Below, piece by piece: positions 32,669-40,606 of a DNA stretch of 64,000 nucleotides. The notes under the pieces were generated by a model. That model did no database searches and was not told the origin of the DNA. It worked only from the letters and a program-made list of their open reading frames with translations. A program made the position numbers and the translations under genes. Origin of the DNA: JACVRN01 sp035276685 (lineage in GTDB: Bacteria > Acidobacteriota > Blastocatellia > Pyrinomonadales > Pyrinomonadaceae); contig DATELK010000092.1 in the NCBI GenBank assembly GCA_035276685.1, positions 62,001-126,000 of the forward strand, given 5' to 3'. How positions within the stretch are numbered: position 1 is the first letter of the stretch; every line of letters starts with the position of its first letter.

Positions 32669-32715
32669 TAAACATAAAGGAATATACGTCTACTAAGTAA
32701 TCCCAAATGGAGAAT

Positions 32716-33990
32716 CTAAGTCAAATCTTTTACTTCTGGAACTGTGAAGGGTGAGATTGCGGGGTCAGCATCTCCGAACCTAAATACTAACCAATCATCA
32801 TCTTCTTCATTCTCCCCTTTTTTGAACTTGACTTCTTTGATTAACCGACCGTCTTCTAGCTTAACAGCAAAAGGATTACCGTAATAATGAGTTTCACTAT
32901 CAACAGGGACAAATCGATATACTTTGAAGAAATCTTCTTGTGTGATTTTTCCGGCTAACAACTCTAAAATCACCCTAGCAGAAATGGTAACTTCCTCACT
33001 GCTCATTTCAAGACCTCCCCAAAATGAACTACCCTTCTGGGTCTTTCCAGAAGCTTTCAAAAGATATACAGCATTCTTAGCATCACGTTCCGGTATTGGC
33101 AGAACCTCATTTAATTTGCTAATACTGTTTAGCAGATTTTCACCAATACTATTGAAAGATGCGCCTTCATATAACTGCATCTTGACTTCACTATAAGAAT
33201 TAAACCCAAAATGCTGCTCTATAGTAATTGTGAGTATAAAGCTAATCGCTGGATACTCCTGAAGGAGGTATCTTATTACTTCGCTGAATCCGTAAGAGTC
33301 CCAATTCCTACTATGGTTAAAAAGGCTATACCCGCCGTTACAAACAATTAGCCCTAACGGATGACTACAATCTGCGTTGACGAGTTTATAAGCCTTTTCT
33401 GATAGCCGATTGTAGATAGTGTTCTGAATGAGAGAAGTAATTATTGAATAGCTTAGATGTGATGTTATGGCAAACGGCTGTGCCGGATTATAAACAATTA
33501 CAATACCAATAGCTTCATCTCTGATAACGAATTGCCGTCGTTCATTTGGAGCATCCCTAATGGCATTTAAGAAAGCCTCGAAATTTTCATTGAATATAGC
33601 TTCATTAAATTTCGGCTGTGTTGGTAGTTTTAGAATGGGTTTTCCGCCACCTCGAAATACCTTGCTGTAATCGCTGTCTATATGTAAGTAAAACGAATTG
33701 CCTCTTAATCCACGTTGACGTGCTATCTCCATCAATCTGTTGTGGAAATCTTCGACTGGATAGCTTTGATTCAATCCTTTATCCGATAATGTTGCAATGT
33801 CTGCAATGAAAGACTGTTTGGGTTCATCTAGGGAGGTGAAATAAATATCAGGATTCGTACCTTTCAACTTTGGCTCGTGGAGAACTTTCCCTATGCACTG
33901 GGTCATGACATATAGGCCACCACTGGATAATTTCGTTTGAAAATCCCAACGCGCTCCTTTTGCCCAGTTTTCTAACATTCTCCATTCCAT
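32716..33990 (-). CDS. Element-encoded protein, possible PD-(D/E)XK-like nuclease
   Basis: The 424-aa protein from ATG 33990 matches no family with certainty. NPDIYF (46-51) followed by FIADIATLSD (61-70) recalls the acidic core of PD-(D/E)XK nucleases, although the lysine is not obvious. The frame runs on to 34704, but that part is antisense to the transposase gene. The transposase insertion begins only about 15-50 bp before the start, so the true N-terminus and promoter may be lost. Confidence 0.5.
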   Translation of the reverse strand: MEWRMLENWAKGARWDFQTKLSSGGLYVMTQCIGKVLHEPKLKGTNPDIYFTSLDEPKQSFIADIATLSDKGLNQSYPVEDFHNRLMEIARQRGLRGNSFYLHIDSDYSKVFRGGGKPILKLPTQPKFNEAIFNENFEAFLNAIRDAPNERRQFVIRDEAIGIVIVYNPAQPFAITSHLSYSIITSLIQNTIYNRLSEKAYKLVNADCSHPLGLIVCNGGYSLFNHSRNWDSYGFSEVIRYLLQEYPAISFILTITIEQHFGFNSYSEVKMQLYEGASFNSIGENLLNSISKLNEVLPIPERDAKNAVYLLKASGKTQKGSSFWGGLEMSSEEVTISARVILELLAGKITQEDFFKVYRFVPVDSETHYYGNPFAVKLEDGRLIKEVKFKKGENEEDDDWLVFRFGDADPAISPFTVPEVKDLT

Positions 33991-33999
33991 TAAAGCTGC

Positions 34000-35655
34000 T
34001 CCGGTAGTAGTCTTACCCCCATTTTCTTCGAGGAGACTACCACTGTGCCTGCCCAACTCGCCCTTCGCTTCGACGAAGTTCCCCTGACAGACAAGACTCA
34101 GGCCCGCTATCACGCTATCGCCCCCTGCCTGGCAGGAAAGCTCTCGGCTGCTGACCAAGCTCGTCTCCTGAACCTCTCCTACCAGAAGATCACCCGCTGG
34201 CTCCGAGACTTCCGCCACCGTGGCATGCCGGCGCTCTTTCCTCAGACCGAGTTCGCGCGTGAGCCCTACACGCCCGAGCGTGTCATCGTCACTCTGCTCT
34301 ACTACAAGTGCTGTGCTCCGCGCGCCTCCGACCGGGAGCTGGCCCGCGCTATCGGCGCTGCTACAGAACACCCGCTGCATCACCAGACGGTCAAGTCCCT
34401 CTTGGAGCGCTTCTTCTTCTGGCGACATAAAGAGTTCTATGGCCGCATCCATTACCCCGTCCCAGCAGACATTCATGCGCGCCGTCTGGAGATGGTGCGT
34501 CTTCATCTGCAAGGCTTCAGCGATCTGACCATCTCTACACTTCTGACCTGTCATAGGAAAACAGTCGCCCGCTGGCTCAAGCGCTGGCGCGGAGAGGCCG
34601 CTCGCCAGGAACAAAAGGCTCTTGAAGAGATGCAGACGTGGCTCTTTGACATCTCGCGCGTGCCTCGTCATCCTGCGCGTAAAGTTCAACTGGGCAGCAT
34701 TCATGCTGTTTTACAGCTCCAGCAGAAGTACGGCTATGCCGGATGGTTCCGCATTCAGGGACTGCTTCGCGCCCACTTCCGCATCGAGTTAAGCGAAAGC
34801 ACGGTCAAGCGCATCATGCGGATGAACCGGCGTCTGCACTTGGCTCCTCGTCGCCCTCTCAAAGTTACTATCCGTGATCCGCGCGAAGGCCCGCCCATAA
34901 GTCGCAAGCCCTTCGAGCACGCCTATATAGATATTCGTTACCTGGACGCCAAGCCGGAAGGGCGCCAACTCTACTCGACTCTTCTGCTGGAAGGCTTCTC
35001 GCGCACCATCCTCGCGGGCTCTCTGACCAGAAGGCAGGACTTGGGCGTCATCCTCAGGCTCTACTACCTAGCCCTGATGCAATGGGGCTGCTGGGATGAA
35101 GTGATCTCCGACCACGGCAAAGTCTTCGATAGCCACGCCTTCAGGAGAGTCAACCGAAGACTGCTGGTCAACCACCAGATGTACGAGCGAGGGCACCCGT
35201 GGCAGAACCTCATTGAGAGCCAGTTCGGCATCCAGGCCCGGATGGGTGAATATCGCTGGGAGAGGTGCCGCACAGTCGATGAAGCTGTAGAGTTCCATCA
35301 CGAGTTAATCCGCGACCATAATCGGCTTCAGCACTTCGCCCACATTAAGCGCAATGACACCTTGCGCGCTCCACTGGAAGTCTTAGGAAAGGCCAAAGGC
35401 AAAGCAGTTGATGCTGCCACTTTGCATCGAGCTTTCAGCAGACAGGCATGGCAGCGCAAGACCGACCACAGGGGCTTCGTCCGCATCAACCGCTGGAAGG
35501 TCTATATCGAAGAGGGGCTGCCCAGAACGCCCGTGCAAATAACTTACTGGGAGGGGCGTCTGCGAGCTGAATATAACGCTCAGGTGCTGACGGAGTATCG
35601 CTGTCGCTGGGACAACCAAGCACAGAGGCCAAAGAACATCAGTCATCGGGCTTGA
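34000..35655 (+). mobile_element. IS-like insertion inside the element
   Basis: A transposase gene of about 57-60% GC is embedded in AT-richer DNA. The bounds are approximate. At the left, GTAGTCT (34007-34013) and AGACTAC (34034-34040) are inverted, but no matching right terminal repeat was found. The transposase frame ends at 35655 inside the recombinase frame, which suggests that a deletion has fused the IS right end to the recombinase gene. Confidence 0.65.
34045..35655 (+). CDS. DDE transposase (IS481/rve-like)
   Basis: This 536-aa protein has two N-terminal helix-turn-helix regions (DQARLLNLSYQKITRWLRDF; FSDLTISTLLTCHRKTVARW) and an rve-type catalytic core with Asp in YIDIRYLD, Asp in ISDHGKVF and Glu in WQNLIESQFG, the DDE triad. 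It starts with GTG after an AGGAG box. The C-terminal NISHRA is short of the basic tail usually seen, in line with a deleted 3' end. The IS family is not assigned with certainty. Confidence 0.85.
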   Translation: MPAQLALRFDEVPLTDKTQARYHAIAPCLAGKLSAADQARLLNLSYQKITRWLRDFRHRGMPALFPQTEFAREPYTPERVIVTLLYYKCCAPRASDRELARAIGAATEHPLHHQTVKSLLERFFFWRHKEFYGRIHYPVPADIHARRLEMVRLHLQGFSDLTISTLLTCHRKTVARWLKRWRGEAARQEQKALEEMQTWLFDISRVPRHPARKVQLGSIHAVLQLQQKYGYAGWFRIQGLLRAHFRIELSESTVKRIMRMNRRLHLAPRRPLKVTIRDPREGPPISRKPFEHAYIDIRYLDAKPEGRQLYSTLLLEGFSRTILAGSLTRRQDLGVILRLYYLALMQWGCWDEVISDHGKVFDSHAFRRVNRRLLVNHQMYERGHPWQNLIESQFGIQARMGEYRWERCRTVDEAVEFHHELIRDHNRLQHFAHIKRNDTLRAPLEVLGKAKGKAVDAATLHRAFSRQAWQRKTDHRGFVRINRWKVYIEEGLPRTPVQITYWEGRLRAEYNAQVLTEYRCRWDNQAQRPKNISHRA

Positions 35656-36473
35656 ACACGAAATTGCAGCAGCATGGCTTAGCACCCGCCACGATTCAGA
35701 AAGTACACGCGATTCTATTCTCTGCGCTTAATCAGGCGGTTAAGTGGCGCATCCTTTCGTCTAATCCAGCCGAAGGAGCAGAAGTATCAAGATGGAATAG
35801 AAACGCAACTCAAGAAGGGCAAAGGCAAATGCGAACTCTGACGCCGGAGCAAGCAACGCGTTTCTTATCCTCACTCTCAGGAGATAGATACTATGCCCTA
35901 TTCCTATTAGCCTTAATCGGCGGCTTTCGTCCCGAAGAGTATCTAGGGCTTCGCTGGCGAGATTGTGACTTTGAAAGTGGCGTTGTAACGATTCGCTCCG
36001 TGCTGATTCGTCGTGAAGATGGTAAGGGCTGGTACTTCGGAGAGCCAAAAACCAAGCGCAGCAGGCGTAATGTCCCTCTTCCGGCATCCGTTATTGAGGC
36101 TCTTAAAGAACACAAGAAGGGACAGGATGCGTGGAAAGAAAAGGCAGGCTCAAGCTACACTGACCATAACTTAGTGTTCTCGACCAAATCGGGATTGCCT
36201 ATTGACAGAAGAAATTTGAGAGAGTCTTTTCAGTTACGATTAAAGGCGGCTGGATTACCTTCAAACATTCGCCTCTATGACCTCCGACATAGTTGTGCCT
36301 CGTTACTTTTAATGGCTAATGAGCATCCGAAAGTGGTCTCAGAAAGGCTAGGCCATAATAGCGTGGCGATAACGTTGGACGTTTATTCTCACGTTCTGCC
36401 TACCATGCAACAGTCGGCCTCAGATAAACTTGAGCAGATGTTGATTACAGGCACACTAGCGGCACACAAATAA
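35652..36473 (+). CDS. Tyrosine recombinase, apparently N-terminally truncated
   Basis: The 273-aa frame keeps part of the core-binding domain (LAPATIQKVHAILFSALNQAVKW) and the whole catalytic domain: Arg in GGFRPEEYLGLRW, Lys region, LRHSCAS, GHNS and the nucleophile Tyr in TLDVYSH. A full integrase of this type is about 370-400 residues, so about 100 N-terminal residues, including the arm-binding domain, are missing. The only start is a TTG overlapping the transposase stop. It lies 150 bp from the right attachment repeat, as expected for the element's own integrase. Confidence 0.82.
   Translation: MNTKLQQHGLAPATIQKVHAILFSALNQAVKWRILSSNPAEGAEVSRWNRNATQEGQRQMRTLTPEQATRFLSSLSGDRYYALFLLALIGGFRPEEYLGLRWRDCDFESGVVTIRSVLIRREDGKGWYFGEPKTKRSRRNVPLPASVIEALKEHKKGQDAWKEKAGSSYTDHNLVFSTKSGLPIDRRNLRESFQLRLKAAGLPSNIRLYDLRHSCASLLLMANEHPKVVSERLGHNSVAITLDVYSHVLPTMQQSASDKLEQMLITGTLAAHK
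36444..36469 (+). repeat. Subterminal repeat, right copy
   Basis: Matches 25370-25395 at 24 of 26 positions, with about 14 more similar bases upstream. It overlaps the last codons of the recombinase gene. Confidence 0.6.
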
Positions 36474-36521
36474 CGCGTGGTAAAGTTATGCACGTAAACC
36501 AGCAGAGGATATGAGGCCAGC

Positions 36522-36653
36522 ATGAAAGTCTCTAAACTATTGATAAATAATACGCTCGAAGAAGCTGATGCCAGAGAGACAATTACGCGCATGGCCCGAG
36601 AGGTTCTCTCAAATCCCGTCATAGAAGACTTCCGCGTGGAGATAGAAGGATGA
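36522..36653 (+). CDS. Element-borne PurS C-terminal mimic coupled to purQ
   Basis: A 43-codon frame from ATG 36522 (TGAGG 5 nt upstream) ends with 31 residues that align with the end of PurS: EEADARETITRMAREVLSNP against QETEARETATRMAREVLSNP, then identical to FRVEIEG. Over the aligned codons outside the identical repeat, seven differences are synonymous and four change the residue, as expected if the piece came from another organism's purS. Its TGA overlaps the purQ ATG, recreating the normal coupling. It is unlikely to replace PurS, which is intact at the other end. Confidence 0.7.
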   Translation: MKVSKLLINNTLEEADARETITRMAREVLSNPVIEDFRVEIEG

Positions 36654-36672
36654 AATTCGGCGTCATCGTTTT
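36624..36672 (+). repeat. Right attachment repeat (attR)
   Basis: Identical to 25279-25327; similarity with mismatches extends about 50 bp further upstream. Confidence 0.9.
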
Positions 36673-37351
36673 TCCCGGCTCCAACTGCGACCACGATGCC
36701 TATCACGTCATCTCCAAGCACGTAGGGCAGCCTGTTGACTTCATCTGGCATCGTGACACGAACCTTTCATCTTACGACGCGGTGATTATTCCGGGCGGCT
36801 TCTCTTACGGCGACTACCTGCGCGCCGGGGCGCTCGCCCGCTTTTCGCCCGTCATGGCTTCGGTCAAAGAGTTCGCAGCGCGCGGAGGCTTCGTGCTAGG
36901 CATCTGCAACGGCTTTCAGATTCTGGCCGAAGCGGGACTTCTGCCCGGCGCGCTCATACGCAACCGCGACCTGCACTTCATCTGCGAGCACATACACGTA
37001 CGCGTGGAGAACTCCGACACTCCTTTCACCAACGAGCTGACCGAAGGCACGGTGCTTCGCATCCCCGTGGCGCACGCCGAGGGCAATTACGTCTGCGACG
37101 ACTCGACGCTCGAAGAGCTTCAAAGAGAAGGGCGCATAATCTTTCGCTACTCGGACGCGCGTGGCAACGTCACGCCCGAGGCAAACCCTAACGGCTCGCG
37201 CGCCAACATCGCGGGCATCTGCAACCGCGAGCGCAACGTGCTGGGGATGATGCCTCATCCGGAGCGCGCCTGCGAAGACCTGCTAGGCTCTTCCGACGGT
37301 CGCGACATCTTCCGCTCGCTCGCGGCCACTCTTGCTTCGGCACACGTTTAA
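36650..37351 (+). CDS. purQ: Phosphoribosylformylglycinamidine synthase glutaminase subunit PurQ
   Basis: The 233-aa class I glutaminase supplies ammonia to PurL. The nucleophile Cys is in GICNGFQ, the His in AHAEGNY and HPER completes the triad region. The N-terminus MKFGVIVFPGSNCD is intact because the first seven codons lie in the attR repeat. It is now 11.3 kb from purS and must be transcribed from within the element or from its right end. The palindromic repeat at 37362-37437 follows the stop. Confidence 0.96.
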   Translation: MKFGVIVFPGSNCDHDAYHVISKHVGQPVDFIWHRDTNLSSYDAVIIPGGFSYGDYLRAGALARFSPVMASVKEFAARGGFVLGICNGFQILAEAGLLPGALIRNRDLHFICEHIHVRVENSDTPFTNELTEGTVLRIPVAHAEGNYVCDDSTLEELQREGRIIFRYSDARGNVTPEANPNGSRANIAGICNRERNVLGMMPHPERACEDLLGSSDGRDIFRSLAATLASAHV

Positions 37352-37361
37352 GAAAGCAATT

Positions 37362-37437
37362 AACAGGGATGGACAGGATACACAGGATAAAGAGAAAGCA
37401 GTTCTGCTTTTATCCTGCTTATCCTGTCCATCCTGTT
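37362..37437 (+). repeat. Dispersed palindromic repeat, copy 2
   Basis: Same type as 10440-10521: 30-nt arms AACAGGGATGGACAGGATAC and onward, inverted around a short loop, followed by TTTGAATCCG. It fills the gap between purQ and the next plus-strand gene. Confidence 0.85.
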
Positions 37438-37457
37438 TGAATCCGACTTTAATCTAT

Positions 37458-37856
37458 ATGGACTATGAAGAGGACGAGAGAAGATTTCGCGGCGTGGGCG
37501 GGACGCCGGGCGGCGTCTTTCATTTTCTGATTGGCCTGGCGATGGCAGTCGCCGGAGCTTACCTGCTGACAAACCGCGTGACGGTGACGAGCAGCTTCTG
37601 GTCTCTGTGGGGCTACAACACCTTCGGCCTCACCCTGCTGCCGCTCATCATAGGCATAGGGATGCTCTTCTTCAACGGCAAGTCAATCGTGGGCTGGCTG
37701 CTCCTGTTCGCGGGCATCGTCATCATCTTCACAGGCATACTGATGAACCTGCAAATCTATTTTCAGCCGACGAGCCTCTTCGCCACCGTCATGATGCTGG
37801 TGCTGTTGGCAGGCGGCATAGGTCTTATCGCGCGCTCGCTTCGCTCTCTATCTTAA
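37458..37856 (+). CDS. Small four-helix membrane protein
   Basis: The 132-aa protein has a short acidic N-terminus (MDYEEDERRFRG) and four hydrophobic segments predicted to span the membrane. The ATG at 37458 is chosen because earlier starts lie in the palindromic repeat. No family is recognised. Its 3' end overlaps the convergent gene by 32 bp. Confidence 0.68.
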   Translation: MDYEEDERRFRGVGGTPGGVFHFLIGLAMAVAGAYLLTNRVTVTSSFWSLWGYNTFGLTLLPLIIGIGMLFFNGKSIVGWLLLFAGIVIIFTGILMNLQIYFQPTSLFATVMMLVLLAGGIGLIARSLRSLS

Positions 37857-38100
37857 GTCCGTCAATCTCTGCTTCCAGTGCGCGAAGGGTACGCTGAAGC
37901 ATCTCGCGGTGCGCGGGCCGAGTCGCCTGCTCAAGCTGCGTGAGCGTGCGTGCGCGCGAGAGCATCAGTGAATCGAGCCGCTCCTGCCGCGCCTTCTCTT
38001 CAGGAGACAGCTCGTTCTGTGCCGCAAGCTTAAGGCGCGCACGCTCCTCTGCTTCCTGCTGCTGGTCTTCGACCGACTTGCTCTCCCATCCTCTAGCCAT
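37825..38100 (-). CDS. Small charged helical protein
   Basis: A 91-aa soluble protein made almost wholly of charged helices (EEKARQERLDSLMLSRARTLTQ), probably a coiled coil. It overlaps the 3' end of the membrane-protein gene and lies just downstream of the M48 protease gene on the same strand. No function can be assigned. Confidence 0.6.
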   Translation of the reverse strand: MARGWESKSVEDQQQEAEERARLKLAAQNELSPEEKARQERLDSLMLSRARTLTQLEQATRPAHREMLQRTLRALEAEIDGLKIESEASAR

Positions 38101-38136
38101 CTCAGAACTCCTCGCTTACGAATCCTCCATCGCGCT

Positions 38137-39561
38137 TCATCTGGCGAGCCTTATGCTTGCGACCATTCTGTCAAAGGTCGCGTTGTACCTCTCCACCTCG
38201 TCTTCCGGTGCCATGGTTATCAGGTAGAAGAGCCGCCCGTCGCGCGTCGCTGCGGTATATATGATGTCAAGCTCCATGACGCCGGTGACGGGTGACGGGC
38301 CCGCAACCACCGTGGCGAAGGCGGGGAGATTCCCCAGTTGTATGCCTTGCGGGCGGCGCACGAGTCGAAAGTCCGGGTTGAGCTTCAGCTGCTGGTTGAC
38401 GAAGCTTTGCGTCGCGGCTTCAAGGTCGCTCGCTTCGGGCGCGACCACGCCTATGAAGACACCGTGCGTGCAGAGCATTCCTTCTTCCGTCTGACCGTAG
38501 GCACCCTTGGGCGCGAATATCATGTTGGAGTCGTCCGCCACGAGCGCGTCCCAGTTCTCAGGGTATTCTATACCGAACGCCCCGTCCTTTGATTGAAACT
38601 GCTTGAAGGAGACGGAAGGCGGCTCGGGTCTGGTGGCGGGCTCCGCTTTGCCGGGACTTTCTGGGCCTTTGCGCGCAAGCTCCTGCGGCGATTGAAGCGC
38701 GGCTTGATTGCCCGTCAGCCTCGCACGCGCCTGCTGAAACTCCTTCGTGTCCCTCAAGGGATGCGGGTCAAGCCGAAGGCGCTTCATCTCTTCGTTGATG
38801 CTCGCTATGCGGTTGCCTGGGTCTGGGTGGTCTGACAAAAACTCGGGCGCTCGCTGGCCGTCCTGCGCCTGTATGGTCTCGAAGAAGGCGGCCATGTCGC
38901 GCGGGTCGTAGCCCGCCTCCGCCATCAGCCTCGCGCCCTCAAGGTCTGCCTGTCGCTCGGCCGTGCGGCCGAATCTTAAGAAGACGAGGTTCGCGCCAGC
39001 GCCGCCGATTGTCCTGATGACTTGGTCTATGTCAGGGTTACGGCCCCCGCCCGCAATCGTTCTGAGAATGTCGAGCCCGGCCTTCGCTATGTAAGCCTTT
39101 GAGGCCTGGTTGGTGCCGTGACGAAGCGCAACGTGATTGATTTCGTGCGCTATGACTCCGGCCAGCTCGCCCTCGTTGCGCGCGGCGGCGATTGCGCCCG
39201 CGTTGATGAAGATGAAGCCGCCCGGCAGCGCAAAGGCGTTGATGTCGCGAGCGGCTATGATGTTGAACTGGTAAGGGAACTTGTGGCCAGTGGCGCGCGA
39301 GGCCAGCCGTGCGCCAAGCTGCCTGACGTAGCCGACGACCGCCTCGTCCCTGAGAAGCGGAACCTGCTGCGCGACCTCTTCGGCAGACCTTCGGCCAAGC
39401 TCTACGTCCTGCTCCGGCGTGAAGAGATTGAAGCCCGGCTTAAAGTGCGGCGCGGGCCGCGCGCTCGTCCCGTTGGAATCGCCCGACCATAAGCCGCAGG
39501 CCGGGAGCTGTACGAGCATGAGCGACAGGGCTAGCAGGGCTGCGATGCTTCTTCTCTTCAT
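38137..39561 (-). CDS. M48-family lipoprotein metalloprotease (BepA-like)
   Basis: From ATG 39561 the protein has a lipoprotein signal (MKRRSIAALLALSLMLVQLPAC) and an M48 catalytic domain with the zinc motif HEINH (about residue 135) and a downstream ERQADLEG helix with the third ligand. The C-terminal third (FGIEYPENWDALV) is a second, PsbP-like domain. It probably acts at the outer membrane in protein quality control, as BepA does. Confidence 0.9.
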   Translation of the reverse strand: MKRRSIAALLALSLMLVQLPACGLWSGDSNGTSARPAPHFKPGFNLFTPEQDVELGRRSAEEVAQQVPLLRDEAVVGYVRQLGARLASRATGHKFPYQFNIIAARDINAFALPGGFIFINAGAIAAARNEGELAGVIAHEINHVALRHGTNQASKAYIAKAGLDILRTIAGGGRNPDIDQVIRTIGGAGANLVFLRFGRTAERQADLEGARLMAEAGYDPRDMAAFFETIQAQDGQRAPEFLSDHPDPGNRIASINEEMKRLRLDPHPLRDTKEFQQARARLTGNQAALQSPQELARKGPESPGKAEPATRPEPPSVSFKQFQSKDGAFGIEYPENWDALVADDSNMIFAPKGAYGQTEEGMLCTHGVFIGVVAPEASDLEAATQSFVNQQLKLNPDFRLVRRPQGIQLGNLPAFATVVAGPSPVTGVMELDIIYTAATRDGRLFYLITMAPEDEVERYNATFDRMVASIRLAR

Positions 39562-39731
39562 CACGAGAGCAAAGTTCAGCAACGGTTGTGCCGTTCGGCC
39601 GAACAGGAGCTTTGTGGCCTGAGCTTTGCTTTACCAACTTTTGAGGGCCGATTTTGAGTATGAAGTTAGTACGCTTGGTAGCTCCTCTATTGAGAGCTTT
39701 ACGAACAATCTACCTTTAGGAGGATGTTGAG

Positions 39732-40019
39732 ATGTTAGCGATTATCGGTTGGATAGTGTTCGGCTTGATTGCAGGGCTGATTGCGAAGGCGATTATGCCG
39801 GGCAAAGACCCCGGCGGGTTTATTATCACTACGCTCCTTGGCATCGTCGGCGCGGTCATAGGCGGCTGGGTAGGCCACGCGCTCTTCGGAACCGGCAGCA
39901 TCACCGGCAGCGATACCAACAGTCCGGGGCTCATCGTCAGCCTCGTGCTGAGCATCGTCGGCGCTATCATAGTCCTGGCCGTCTACAGGCTGATTGTAGG
40001 CAGAAGCCTCCGCACCTAA
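39732..40019 (+). CDS. GlsB/YeaQ/YmgE family membrane protein
   Basis: The 95-aa protein has three transmembrane helices with the family pattern GLIAGLIAKAIMPGKDPGG and GIVGAVIGGWVGHALFG. A strong TAGGAGG site lies 9 nt before the ATG. Such proteins are often stress-induced; the family's function is unsettled. Confidence 0.92.
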   Translation: MLAIIGWIVFGLIAGLIAKAIMPGKDPGGFIITTLLGIVGAVIGGWVGHALFGTGSITGSDTNSPGLIVSLVLSIVGAIIVLAVYRLIVGRSLRT

Positions 40020-40115
40020 CGCTTTCGGCCAGAGCTTGATTATTAGAACCCGCACCGCGCCTTGGGCGAGTCTAAAGGCTCTCTCAAGGCGCAGCTCTGT
40101 TGAAAGCTTTGAAGC

Positions 40116-40538
40116 ATGAGACGCGAAAGCAGCGGGCGAGACGAGCAGCTTGAAGGCGCTATTCTCTCCTGGGCAGAGGTCAACCGCACGCACCGCATTC
40201 AGAACGGAGTCTACCAGCGCGGGGGCCGTCTCATCTCGCTCCTGACCGACTTCGGCCGCATCAACCCCTGCTACCCTGACACGCAGAACGAAACGGGCGA
40301 CACCATCTATTACACGGGCGCGGGCCGTCGCGGCGACCAGCAACTGAGCCCGCCCAACCGCGCCCTACTCGCCGCCATAGAGAGCGCGCACGCCGTCCCG
40401 CTCTTCAATAAACTTGCGGTCGGTCGCTGGCAGCACATGGGCTACTGGCGAGTCACATCGGCCGAGCGCCGCTTCGACGAGAAAGAGCGGCGCATGCTCT
40501 GGCTCTTCACGCTCAGGAAAGCAGCGGGCAGTGAATAA
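40116..40538 (+). CDS. Stand-alone SRA-like (ScoMcrA-type) domain protein
   Basis: The 140-aa protein contains DTIYYTGAGRRGDQQLSPPNRAL, close to the YEGEG-x-GDQ/N pattern of SRA-like modules that read modified DNA in type IV restriction enzymes. No nuclease is fused or adjacent. It could be a sensor of modified bases or a former part of a restriction protein. Assignment rests on that motif. Confidence 0.5.
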   Translation: MRRESSGRDEQLEGAILSWAEVNRTHRIQNGVYQRGGRLISLLTDFGRINPCYPDTQNETGDTIYYTGAGRRGDQQLSPPNRALLAAIESAHAVPLFNKLAVGRWQHMGYWRVTSAERRFDEKERRMLWLFTLRKAAGSE

Positions 40539-40553
40539 GCCGGGATAAAGCTT

Positions 40554-40606
40554 CCCGTTCATCACACTCTTTTTCCCGCTCGTCACCGATTTAGGCCCGC
40601 TCATCA
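40554..40606 (+). repeat. Three direct repeats with 21-bp spacing
   Basis: CCCGYTCRTCA begins at 40554, 40575 and 40596, exactly 21 bp apart, in the gap before the redoxin gene. Two helical turns of spacing would place a regulator on one face of the DNA; the same tract also reads as 7-nt words. Confidence 0.6.

Larger units (their letters stand above)
25279..36672. mobile_element. Integrative element inserted at the purS/purQ junction
   Basis: 49-bp identical direct repeats at 25279-25327 and 36624-36672 delimit an 11,345-bp unit that separates purS from purQ. It carries a tyrosine recombinase gene next to the right end and a P4-type primase-helicase, the usual core of phage satellites and small integrative elements. 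Its base composition is more AT-rich than the flanks except for the transposase insert at about 34.0-35.65 kb. No capsid, tail, conjugation or relaxase gene was seen. The recombinase appears truncated, so the element is probably now immobile on its own. Confidence 0.9.

Noticed and set aside
33991..34704. N-terminal extension of the minus-strand frame that ends at 32716
   Set aside because: It lies antisense to the transposase gene, with the biased composition of a shadow frame; the protein-like sequence starts at MEWRMLENW (33990).
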